Source of the DNA: Deltaproteobacteria bacterium
GTDB taxonomy: Bacteria; Desulfobacterota; Desulfobacteria; Desulfobacterales; JAABPS01
Direction of reading: 5' to 3'
Length of the DNA stretch: 6,657 nt
Assembly: GCA_019309685.1 (NCBI GenBank)
Contig: JAFDFT010000158.1
Span: 1 to 6,657 of the forward strand
A program made the translations under genes and the position numbers. The stretch's first letter is position 1. Each line of letters opens with the position of its first letter. Shown here in pieces: positions 1 to 5,532 of this stretch. Under the pieces are notes generated by a model, which saw only the letters and a program-made list of their open reading frames with translations, was not told where the DNA came from and ran no database searches.

Positions 1-72
1 AGCGATGGCGTTTTTAAAATTCATTGTGAACAATGATTCCTTTAACGTTATTTCATTGTTTTTATACAATCG

Positions 73-822
73 TTATCCCCAAGAGACAATTTTTTTTAAG
101 CTGTCTTTATCGGTTAACGTTTTTTTTGGATTGTGTGTGATAAAATTCAAAATAATCCAGCTTGATTCTAAATAGGGTTTCAGGAAACTGGAAAAAAGCT
201 TTAATTTATCTTGTCCATCAGCGATAATCGTATATGTGTCAGACAGTGTCTGATGAGGGGTGAGTATGCCATCATCAACAAACGCTTTTATGTTTGATTT
301 GACATGAACCTCAGGCACCTTATCGATATTTTTAACAAATTCTTTTTTTAGAAATTCTTGTAGAAAGCCGTACCCTGAATAAAGATCAGATACCGAAAAC
401 TGGGATGAACCCTTTTTGAGGATTTCAAGAGCCGTATATGCCGCAGGGATAAAAAAGGAAATGCAATTATTTTTATAATACTCCAAAACCGGACGTTTAT
501 TTATATTTGTTTCAAATAATATTTCAGTAAAGTTTACATTTTCATCGGTTTGTTTTGAGGCAGGCTCGATGAGATTTCTTTGAGAATAGATACTTACTAC
601 CTGTTTTAAAGCGCTGACCGGATCTTTGGTCAGCGTGTCGGTAAGCATAGCGTCACGATGTGACAGATATTTCAAATACGTGTCAATGGAAGACATCAGA
701 TGATCAAAGGAAAAGGTTGCTTTGCGGCAGTTCAGTATCGCGCTGGCCATCAGGGCGTGCGGGGTGACAACGGTAATACTGTTAATGGCATGGACGATTT
801 TATTGCCAATTGTCTTAACCAA
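73..822 (-). CDS. plsB: C-terminal part of glycerol-3-phosphate acyltransferase PlsB, separated by a frameshift
   Basis: This is the C-terminal helical region of PlsB, downstream of the acyltransferase core. Seen: residues around YYKNN (115-119), followed by a hydrophobic stretch ISFFIPAAYTALEIL, correspond to the YYRNN-plus-hydrophobic segment I recall from E. coli PlsB. The segment VTPHALMASAIL near the N-terminus corresponds to the part just after the E. coli catalytic region. The only start in this frame is a TTG at 820-822 with no convincing Shine-Dalgarno sequence. The frame stays open upstream of it to position 879, after a stop at 880-882, so it overlaps the end of the catalytic ORF. 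I therefore infer that this is not an independent gene but the 3' part of one plsB of about 820 codons, against 807 in E. coli. It lacks the HX4D catalytic motif and cannot be an acyltransferase alone. Only a weak 6-bp hairpin (21-36) follows it, so its end is not clearly terminated. Confidence 0.85.
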   Translation of the reverse strand: MVKTIGNKIVHAINSITVVTPHALMASAILNCRKATFSFDHLMSSIDTYLKYLSHRDAMLTDTLTKDPVSALKQVVSIYSQRNLIEPASKQTDENVNFTEILFETNINKRPVLEYYKNNCISFFIPAAYTALEILKKGSSQFSVSDLYSGYGFLQEFLKKEFVKNIDKVPEVHVKSNIKAFVDDGILTPHQTLSDTYTIIADGQDKLKLFSSFLKPYLESSWIILNFITHNPKKTLTDKDSLKKIVSWG

Positions 823-850
823 AAAGGTTTTTTTCTCATAGTCAATGTCA

Positions 851-2542
851 TCAATTGATACGTTGTTTTGTGAACGTGTTTAATGATATGGGTTCATGGA
901 ACTGGATGTAAATCTTTCCATACCGTTTTTTTAAAAACCGGGCTGCTTTAATAACCTGCATAAAGTTTTCAGGTTTTTTGTATCCACCCTCAAGTTCATT
1001 CAGATAGGAACTTTCTTCCAGAACCCTGTCATATCCGATATAAATCGGCGCAAATTGCAAATCCTTGCATGCGCCGCGCTTATAAGCGTCGATAAGAATT
1101 GATAAAAAACCAAGTTTTGGCACAAGCAATTTTCCCGTTCTGCTTCGGGTCCCTTCGATGAACGCTTCGATATTAAACCCTTCAGATAGAAGATTGTGAA
1201 TATACTCTGAAAATATTTTGGAATAAAGTGCGGCTCCTTTAAAAGTACGCCGGACAAAAAAAGCGCCGGAATTTCTGAAAATAAACCCCATTGGCCAGAA
1301 GGAAAGATTTTTACCCGCGAATATATGGGGGCAGGGCATATCGTTGTAAAACATAACATAGGACAGCATCAGGTAATCAATATGACTTTTATGGGATGGC
1401 ATTAAAATAAGCGGGCTCTTGACAGAAGCTTTTTTTAGCCTGTCTAGACCATTATGATCCAGCACAACGCCATCAAACATGATGTTGGTGAACCATGTTA
1501 CCAGCCCGGCAAAAATCCTTATCATGCTTAGACTGTATTTTGCCGCGATTTCTTCGAGATAAGATTCGGCCTTTTTATTTACCTGCTGAACCGAAAGGTC
1601 TCTTTCCTTTGCGTAAGAATGGATATATTTTTGAATATTGTCATTTGTCAGAATGTTTTCCTTCATTTCCTCTCTGGACTTCAGCAACGGCCCTGTGATG
1701 CTCTGTCGATGGAGATTTAATTGAAGCAGTAGATTCCGTCTTAAAATGAGTGCCTGATGTTCAATGGTTCGCTCTTGGTTTTCTTTTTTTGAAATAAAAT
1801 CTTTTAGATTGACAGGTTCTGATATTTCTACAAATACTTTTCCTGGATTTCTAAGTAAAATCAGGATGCGCCGGAGTTTGCCAGGCTTGGTTTCAGTCCC
1901 AAACATGATATTGGCAAAGGATGCTTTTGAACGAATTGGTTTTTTGGAAAAAAACATGAGTTGAGGAATAATATAGATGGGTTGCTCAACAGCATGTTGT
2001 GTTTCGATCAGATACTGGATGGGATCTGTCTTTGCCTTTACAAACCAGCGGTAAAAACGCTTTTTGTCTATCAATGAAAGAAGACCCGCTCTTCCGCTGA
2101 TGAGCGTTTCTCTAATATAACCGCTTTCAAAAGGGTTGGGAAAAGACAGGTTGCTAAAAAAGAAACTAATATGTGCGAGGGCTATTTTATAAAGACGCGA
2201 TACCGGCTGCCATAGAAAAATTTTATAATCAAAGCCGATCTCAGGGAAGGGGAGACCTTTATCCTGGTACAGGGAATAATAAAAGAGATGTTCAAAATAA
2301 CTTCTAAATTTATTTACATAAACAATGATGGCATCTTCCGGTATCTCATGAAGAAGCTTGACCTGATTACTGTTAGTCTTTATTCCGGAAAAGATTCTTC
2401 TAAGAATAAATAATGGGAAAGGGCCAATATCGCCCGGCAAGAAACAGCTGAAATGATTGTGTGTGCCCTCAAGGGATTTATCAATTCGCTCTACGATCCT
2501 TGTTTTAACATTTGTCAATTTTCGGCGTATCGGTTTTTTCAT
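851..2542 (-). CDS. plsB: Glycerol-3-phosphate acyltransferase PlsB, N-terminal and catalytic part (frameshifted)
   Basis: PlsB transfers a fatty acyl group from acyl-ACP or acyl-CoA to the sn-1 position of glycerol-3-phosphate, the first step of phospholipid synthesis, at the inner face of the cytoplasmic membrane. The four acyltransferase blocks appear in order: HKSHID (384-389, catalytic His and Asp of HX4D), GAFFVRR (426-432), EGTRSRTG (463-470, glycerol-3-phosphate binding) and PIYIGYD (499-505). The wording FWPMGFIFRNSGAFF and RRTFKG is specific to PlsB rather than PlsC. About 380 residues precede block I, against about 305 in E. coli. The ATG at 2540-2542 is the only plausible start, since an in-frame TAG lies 18 bases upstream; its ribosome binding site is weak. 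The frame ends in TGA at 851-853 soon after FHEPISLNTF, in the linker between catalytic and C-terminal regions, and the protein continues in another frame. Whether a truncated enzyme is active cannot be told from sequence. Confidence 0.93.
   Translation of the reverse strand: MKKPIRRKLTNVKTRIVERIDKSLEGTHNHFSCFLPGDIGPFPLFILRRIFSGIKTNSNQVKLLHEIPEDAIIVYVNKFRSYFEHLFYYSLYQDKGLPFPEIGFDYKIFLWQPVSRLYKIALAHISFFFSNLSFPNPFESGYIRETLISGRAGLLSLIDKKRFYRWFVKAKTDPIQYLIETQHAVEQPIYIIPQLMFFSKKPIRSKASFANIMFGTETKPGKLRRILILLRNPGKVFVEISEPVNLKDFISKKENQERTIEHQALILRRNLLLQLNLHRQSITGPLLKSREEMKENILTNDNIQKYIHSYAKERDLSVQQVNKKAESYLEEIAAKYSLSMIRIFAGLVTWFTNIMFDGVVLDHNGLDRLKKASVKSPLILMPSHKSHIDYLMLSYVMFYNDMPCPHIFAGKNLSFWPMGFIFRNSGAFFVRRTFKGAALYSKIFSEYIHNLLSEGFNIEAFIEGTRSRTGKLLVPKLGFLSILIDAYKRGACKDLQFAPIYIGYDRVLEESSYLNELEGGYKKPENFMQVIKAARFLKKRYGKIYIQFHEPISLNTFTKQRIN
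854..879 (-). other. Frameshift interval within plsB
   Basis: The catalytic frame stops with TGA at 851-853, and the C-terminal frame is closed upstream by TAA at 880-882. Any change of frame joining the two must therefore lie between 879 and 854. The junction needs a +1 shift in reading or an equivalent indel. Removing one base from the AAAA run at 866-869 gives a join reading TFTNNVSIDDIDYEKK. No classical slippery heptamer or strong downstream stem was seen, so a mutation or a sequencing/assembly error is more likely than programmed frameshifting. Confidence 0.8.
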
Positions 2543-2698
2543 GGTGCGGCCAAATACCTATTTTAAGATGGAAATTTTATTGGAAATAGAAACCTATTGA
2601 TCGTTGCAAAATGACGAAATTAAACCTGAATAATTGTCACTTTTATAACTTAATCAGCCAGTTAAGCTTTATTTGGATATTAAAAGCTAGCAGAATAG

Positions 2699-2716
2699 AC
2701 CATTGTTTGCAATGGT
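2699..2716. repeat. Perfect 7-bp inverted repeat upstream of plsB
   Basis: ACCATTG (2699-2705) and CAATGGT (2710-2716) are exact reverse complements separated by TTTG. On the plus strand the hairpin is followed by a T-rich stretch (TTTATTGATTTTTATT), which resembles a weak terminator, but no plus-strand gene precedes it. It could instead be a protein-binding dyad about 160 bp upstream of plsB. The function is unknown and chance is possible in such AT-rich DNA. Confidence 0.35.
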
Positions 2717-2755
2717 TTATTGATTTTTATTAGTTATTTGGTGCTGAAATTAAAC

Positions 2756-2800
2756 GGAGGAAAGGAAATGGTGAATAATTTATTGTATCCAAAAAAATGA
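2756..2800 (+). CDS. Putative 10-codon micro-ORF with strong Shine-Dalgarno (MVNNLLYPKK)
   Basis: A full GGAGG (2756-2760) stands 7 bases before an ATG (2768-2770), which is ideal spacing. The frame reads MVNNLLYPKK and stops at TGA (2798-2800), 88 bases before the next gene. The site is a stronger ribosome binding site than those of most genes in the window. It may be a leader peptide or small protein in the transcript of the downstream membrane-protein gene, the surviving start of a decayed gene, or chance. The start and end given include the Shine-Dalgarno; the coding part is 2768-2800. Nothing in the peptide suggests a function. Confidence 0.25.
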   Translation, partial: GGKEMVNNLLYPKK

Positions 2801-2888
2801 TATGGTAATAATCAATGTACAGTAAAATTATTTATTTTATCGTATACTTTAATTGGAATAATTATATATCAAAGGGAGATAGTCGCAT

Positions 2889-3167
2889 ATGAAAACATTA
2901 ATTGGCGGTACCATTGTTGCAGCATTGGGTTTGATTGGGCTTGTTGTCTGGTTTGATGATTTCTTGCAGGTTTTAGCCGGTATTATTCCTGTGATGCTGT
3001 TGTTTGCGGGATGCCTGGCGATTTATCTTGGGTTCGATGAGCTCAAAGAAACGTGGAGGGGCGATGATACCGAAGATACATTGGTTGAAGCGGATGATGA
3101 AGTAGAAAAGTATAAAAAAGAGATTGATGAGCTTAAAGAAGAAATAGAGACGTTAAAGAAGCCATAG
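2889..3167 (+). CDS. Small protein with two membrane segments and a C-terminal coiled coil, unknown function
   Basis: I do not recognise a named family. The 92-residue product has two hydrophobic segments, about residues 3-21 and 26-48, joined by a very short WFDD turn, which predicts a membrane hairpin. A highly charged tail follows: an acidic stretch (58-73, GDDTEDTLVEADDE) and then heptad-like K/E/L/I repeats (about 71-91) typical of a short coiled coil. The tail would lie in the cytoplasm if both ends face inward. There is no cleavable signal peptide or catalytic motif. The ATG has a good GGGAG (2874-2878) 10 bases upstream. The gene stands alone, divergent from plsB and convergent with rnhA. 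A membrane anchor or scaffold that oligomerises through its tail is plausible but unproven. The clean composition and ribosome binding site make it a real gene. Confidence 0.8.
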   Translation: MKTLIGGTIVAALGLIGLVVWFDDFLQVLAGIIPVMLLFAGCLAIYLGFDELKETWRGDDTEDTLVEADDEVEKYKKEIDELKEEIETLKKP

Positions 3168-3185
3168 AATCGAATTGCCACGTCA

Positions 3186-3225
3186 GCCCCGAAATAATCA
3201 ATTATTTTTCTTATTGTTTCGGGGC
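3186..3225. terminator. Hairpin between convergent genes, overlapping the rnhA stop codon
   Basis: GCCCCGAAA (3186-3194) pairs perfectly with TTTCGGGGC (3217-3225), a GC-rich 9-bp stem around an AT-rich 22-base loop. It sits between the convergent small membrane protein gene and rnhA, and the last codons and stop of rnhA (3211-3213) lie in the loop and right arm. This position suits a two-way transcription end. Neither side has the run of T's expected of a classical intrinsic terminator, so this is a tentative call. Confidence 0.45.
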
Positions 3226-3903
3226 ATGTGCCTTTATAGCCGATGTCGCTAGAAAGTCGGCTTTTTCATTTCCTTTGTTTCCGGCGTGTCCTTTGACTTT
3301 TATAAACTTCAAATTTTTGAAGCGGTTTATAATTTCTTTTATCTGGTTCACCAATTCCTTGTTTTTTTTTGCTTTCCATCCCTGAACAAGTACACCGTAG
3401 GCATAACTGCTATCTGTATAAACGTTTACCGGAAGAGCAGGGCCCTTTACAGCAAGCAGACCCGCTCGGATTGCTTCCAGTTCGGCGATGTTGTTTGTTG
3501 CGGTTCCGATGTATTTTGATATTTCCTTTTCGTGTTCTTCATAGCAAAGCAGGACGCCGATTCCAGAGGGTCCCGGGTTGCCGGAAGATGCACCATCCGT
3601 ATAAATACAGATTGTATCAGCGCAGGATAACGCCTCATCAGGCCCGTCTGGTTTTTCTGTTTTTAGATGTCGTTTCTTCGCATCTTTAAAAGATTTTGGG
3701 TTTGCGTCATCTGTTTTAGAATCAAGAGAGTCTAAGGGTTTGATGCTGTTTTTATGAACCCAGTATTCGTATTCCTGCTCACGCTGATACTTTATCAATA
3801 CTTTCCCGTTTTTTTCCACAGGGTCATCATCTTTTTGAATGGCCATCCAGACTTTGTTTTTTTTAAAGGCCATGCGTTTCCATTGGATATTTTCGTCTGC
3901 CAT
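3211..3903 (-). CDS. rnhA: Ribonuclease HI with a long N-terminal extension
   Basis: RNase HI cuts the RNA strand of RNA-DNA hybrids using two metal ions, removing R-loops and replication primers. The catalytic domain occupies about residues 97-222. Its acidic residues are visible: D103 in YTDGASSGNPGP, E141 in NNIAELEAI, D164 in YTDSSYAYG and D216 in GNEKAD, plus the flexible-loop H206 in VKGHAGNKGNEKAD. All are intact. The family core is about 150 residues; this protein has 230 because of an extra N-terminal part. Residues 8-57 look folded, with many Trp, Tyr and Lys residues, and are followed by a charged linker (58-95). The extension does not show the pattern of the hybrid-binding domain found in eukaryotic and some bacterial RNases H. 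The ATG at 3901-3903 has GAGG (complement of 3911-3914) at 7 bases. The gene is probably monocistronic and converges on the small membrane protein gene. Confidence 0.95.
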   Translation of the reverse strand: MADENIQWKRMAFKKNKVWMAIQKDDDPVEKNGKVLIKYQREQEYEYWVHKNSIKPLDSLDSKTDDANPKSFKDAKKRHLKTEKPDGPDEALSCADTICIYTDGASSGNPGPSGIGVLLCYEEHEKEISKYIGTATNNIAELEAIRAGLLAVKGPALPVNVYTDSSYAYGVLVQGWKAKKNKELVNQIKEIINRFKNLKFIKVKGHAGNKGNEKADFLATSAIKAHAPKQ

Positions 3904-3931
3904 TATAAATCCTCAACAGGATTGAAGGTTT

Positions 3932-3960
3932 CGTATAAAGTGAAATTTATGATGTTTTAA
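3932..3960 (-). promoter_or_regulatory. Possible sigma70-type promoter of rnhA
   Basis: Reading the minus strand, TTAAAA (complement of 3955-3960, 4 of 6 to TTGACA) and TATACG (complement of 3932-3937, 4 of 6 to TATAAT) are 17 bases apart. They would start transcription about 20-25 bases before the rnhA start codon. Both boxes are weak, and AT-rich DNA gives such matches by chance. Confidence 0.28.
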
Positions 3961-3962
3961 GT

Positions 3963-3983
3963 GTTACGTTAAAAAGTAACGTT
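3963..3983. repeat. Short overlapping inverted repeats upstream of rnhA
   Basis: GTTACGTTAAAAAGTAACGT contains two alternative 5-bp dyads, GTTAC/GTAAC and ACGTT/AACGT, around an A-rich centre. It lies just upstream of the proposed rnhA -35 box, where an operator could sit. The arms are short and chance is possible. Confidence 0.3.
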
Positions 3984-3986
3984 TAT

Positions 3987-4015
3987 TACATTCACCTAAA
4001 ACCTAATACATTCAC
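3987..4015. repeat. Direct repeat TACATTCAC, two copies 20 bp apart
   Basis: TACATTCAC occurs at 3987-3995 and again at 4007-4015, a 20-bp period close to two helical turns. The second copy runs into the left arm of the inverted repeat at 4010-4038, so the ATTCAC core is present three times counting the inverted copy. Same-face spacing suggests a binding site, but nothing identifies a regulator. Confidence 0.4.
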
Positions 4016-4038
4016 AAAAAACAAAGTTTTTTGTGAAT
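4010..4038 (-). terminator. Perfect 13-bp inverted repeat just after the NamZ-type gene
   Basis: ATTCACAAAAAAC (4010-4022) and GTTTTTTGTGAAT (4026-4038) are exact reverse complements with a 3-base AAA loop. The repeat begins one base past the stop codon (4040-4042) of the minus-strand gene, which is where a terminator would stand. In the minus-strand RNA the U6 run lies inside the 3' arm rather than after it, unlike a classical intrinsic terminator. It may thus act as an atypical terminator, an mRNA-stabilising hairpin, or a DNA-binding dyad. Confidence 0.5.
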
Positions 4039-4039
4039 C

Positions 4040-5215
4040 TTATTTATACAAATGAACCTGGCGGCTTATTTCTGTGAATTCATCCAGATCAATTTGCCAG
4101 GAACTTTCGATCTCATCAACGTTATCACCCGCTTCGATTCGAAGACGGATATTTTTATTACCAATTAAAAGATCGATTGGCTGTTTTTCCATTTCATACT
4201 CATAGGGGGGGGATTTCCATTCAAATTCGTCTGTATGATACATGTATACAGCTCTTAGCAGTTTAAGGGTCGTTGCATAAGGCTTGTATGCTGAAGGGTC
4301 AGTGACATGAATTTGGAACCCGTTACATGATGCGTCCTGCCATTTGTTTGATGTGGGTTCAAATACACACTCCCTAAGTATCACACCGTTCAGGCTTTCG
4401 GATTTCAATCCTGAAATGATTTTATTGGTACTGAGGAACGGCGCACCGAATAATTCAAAGGGTTGTGTCGTTCCCCGGCCTTCAGAAATATTGGTGCCTT
4501 CCCAAAGAACCTGACCCGGATATACCATTGCTGAAAGAGGTGTCGGCAGATTGGGTGATGGCGGAACCCATGGAAGTCCGGTATGTTGAAAATACATGGT
4601 TCGGTTCCAACCTTCCATTGGGATAACGTCCAATTCACAACCGATGTTAAAGTGGTTGTTAAATAAGATGGCCAGTTCACCGATGGTTAAACCATGCCGC
4701 ATGGGAATAGGGTAGCGGCCCACAAATGAAGCGACATCTTTTTTCAGGCAGTTCCCTTCGACTGAGATCCCATTTACAGGATTTGGCCGGTCAAGTACAA
4801 TGACTTTTTTCCCTAGTTTTTCGGCTATTTCAAGACAATAAGACATCGTATAAATAAACGTATAGACCCGTGTTCCTGCATCCTGCAAATCAATGATAAG
4901 CGTATCAATACGATCAAACATATCTTTTGTGGGTACCCGGGTTTTCCCATACAGACTGAATACCGGGACTTGCAGTGATGGATCGATAGTATCATCCGAT
5001 TCAATCATATTATCTTGTTTTTCGGCAAAAAAACCGTGTTGAGGCGAAAAAAGTGCAGTTAATTTGCCAGGGAATTGTTGGTATATTAATTCCCGGGCAT
5101 GTTGGAAATGTATGTCAATTGATGCGGGGTTGCATAAAAGGCCAAGGCGATCTTCTGAAAGTGATCGCGGAGGATTTGACATGAGTTTTTCTAAGCCTGT
5201 TTGGACGGTTACCAT
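4040..5215 (-). CDS. namZ: DUF1343 / NamZ-type exo-beta-N-acetylmuramidase homologue (GH171), no signal peptide
   Basis: The family prototype, B. subtilis NamZ (YbbC), removes N-acetylmuramic acid from the non-reducing ends of peptidoglycan fragments. All the conserved blocks I know of are present in order: GLLCNPAS (25-32), LFSPQHGF (55-62), DLQDAGTRVYTF (109-120), LDRPNPVNG (141-149) with VEGN (152-155), RHGLTIGELA (173-182), EGWNR (201-205), PWVPPSPNLPT (215-225), EGTNISEGRGTTQPFE (239-254) and GAPF (257-260), then the C-terminal part with NGFQIHVTD (298-306). At 391 residues it is full length for the mature domain. The ATG at 5213-5215 begins MVTVQTGLEKL, directly at the domain, so no signal peptide or lipobox is seen; the frame upstream has no ATG, GTG or TTG before a stop. 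Its ribosome binding site is weak. A cytoplasmic muropeptide-recycling role is my inference. No other cell-wall gene lies nearby. Confidence 0.88.
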   Translation of the reverse strand: MVTVQTGLEKLMSNPPRSLSEDRLGLLCNPASIDIHFQHARELIYQQFPGKLTALFSPQHGFFAEKQDNMIESDDTIDPSLQVPVFSLYGKTRVPTKDMFDRIDTLIIDLQDAGTRVYTFIYTMSYCLEIAEKLGKKVIVLDRPNPVNGISVEGNCLKKDVASFVGRYPIPMRHGLTIGELAILFNNHFNIGCELDVIPMEGWNRTMYFQHTGLPWVPPSPNLPTPLSAMVYPGQVLWEGTNISEGRGTTQPFELFGAPFLSTNKIISGLKSESLNGVILRECVFEPTSNKWQDASCNGFQIHVTDPSAYKPYATTLKLLRAVYMYHTDEFEWKSPPYEYEMEKQPIDLLIGNKNIRLRIEAGDNVDEIESSWQIDLDEFTEISRQVHLYK

Positions 5216-5401
5216 AATAATTTTGTTTTTTACGAGACCATCAATACATAATAGATGGAAGATTTTAAGTTAACAGTTTTTTTAACACATCGGAAAGTAT
5301 ATAAAAAGTGAAAAAATAGATAGCCTTTTGTATGTATGCCTGTAACTTCACCCGTGTGATGATTGAATTTAAATCTCTAGACGCTGGACCTAATATATAT
5401 A

Positions 5402-5420
5402 AATGTCAACTGCTGGCATT
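5402..5420. repeat. Small imperfect inverted repeat upstream of the operon promoter
   Basis: AATGTCA (5402-5408) pairs with TGGCATT (5414-5420) with one G-T wobble around a 5-base loop. It lies about 16 bases before the -35 box of the operon promoter, where an activator might bind. It is short, so chance is possible. Confidence 0.25.
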
Positions 5421-5435
5421 AATTTCTGAAAAACC

Positions 5436-5464
5436 TTGACAATCTGAACGGATAAAAATACATT
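5436..5464 (+). promoter_or_regulatory. Sigma70-type promoter of the ATPase-oxidoreductase operon
   Basis: A perfect TTGACA (5436-5441) is followed after exactly 17 bases by TACATT (5459-5464, 4 of 6 to TATAAT). Transcription would start near 5471, leaving a leader of about 60 bases before the GTG start at 5533. It is the best promoter match seen in the window and points at the only multi-gene operon. Confidence 0.6.
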
Positions 5465-5484
5465 ACAAATTTATAATTTTATCC
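5450..5484. promoter_or_regulatory. Inverted repeat GGATAAAA-N19-TTTTATCC over the -10 region, possible operator
   Basis: GGATAAAA (5450-5457) and TTTTATCC (5477-5484) are exact reverse complements, 27 bp centre to centre. The pair brackets the -10 box and the expected transcription start, a usual place for a repressor. The responsible regulator is not in the window. In RNA only the right-hand arm would be fully transcribed, which favours a DNA site over an RNA hairpin. Confidence 0.4.
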
Positions 5485-5532
5485 AAACATTCAGGCTCTT
5501 TGGATGCATTTATTTATCATGGAATTTGATAG

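Larger units (their letters stand above)
2543..2888. other. 346-bp AT-rich intergenic region between divergent genes
   Basis: This gap lies between the start of plsB (minus) and the start of the small membrane protein gene (plus), so it should carry a promoter for each. It is strongly AT-rich. I could not find a convincing -35/-10 pair with correct spacing for either gene. It holds a 7-bp perfect inverted repeat (2699-2716), a looser AGCTTT/AAAGCT repeat around 2663-2690, and a 10-codon ORF with a strong Shine-Dalgarno sequence (2756-2800). No longer coding frame with credible composition was seen. Confidence 0.7.
5216..5532. other. 317-bp divergent intergenic region
   Basis: This gap separates the minus-strand NamZ-type gene from the plus-strand oxidoreductase operon and must serve both. 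It contains a plus-strand promoter (5436-5464), an inverted repeat over it (5450-5484) and a small hairpin (5402-5420). On the minus strand a TTGACA (complement of 5404-5409) is present, but no -10 box stands at proper spacing. No gene was found here; an ATG at 5519 opens only 14 codons. Confidence 0.7.

Noticed and set aside
1..33. Possible start of a further minus-strand gene after plsB (TTG at 31-33 or ATG at 22-24, reading MNFKNAIA, with AAAGGA at 38-43).
   Set aside because: Only 8-11 codons are in the window, spacing to the Shine-Dalgarno-like sequence is poor for both starts (4 and 13 bases), and the same bases form a small hairpin, so it cannot be supported.
21..36. Hairpin TCATTG-TGAA-CAATGA downstream of plsB as a terminator.
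   Set aside because: The 6-bp stem is AT-rich and weak, and the bases after it on the minus strand (ATTTTAAAA) are not a clean T-run.
1000..1964. Several open frames of 66-119 codons on both strands inside plsB.
   Set aside because: They overlap the strongly supported plsB frame, lack ribosome binding sites and have no recognisable domain.
2801..2985. Open frame continuing past the micro-ORF TGA into the small membrane protein gene, suggesting stop readthrough.
   Set aside because: The stretch is AT-rich with no domain and overlaps a well-supported gene in another frame; the openness is likely chance.
3286..3960. Open frames of 63-106 codons inside and antisense to rnhA.
   Set aside because: The rnhA frame has complete catalytic motifs; these are shadows with no family features.
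4405..5273. Open frames inside and antisense to the NamZ-type gene.
   Set aside because: The main frame carries every conserved family block; the others have no support.
5381..5409. Minus-strand promoter for the NamZ-type gene from TTGACA at 5404-5409.
   Set aside because: The hexamer 17 bases on reads CAGCGT, no match to a -10 box; the nearby TATATATT is too close.
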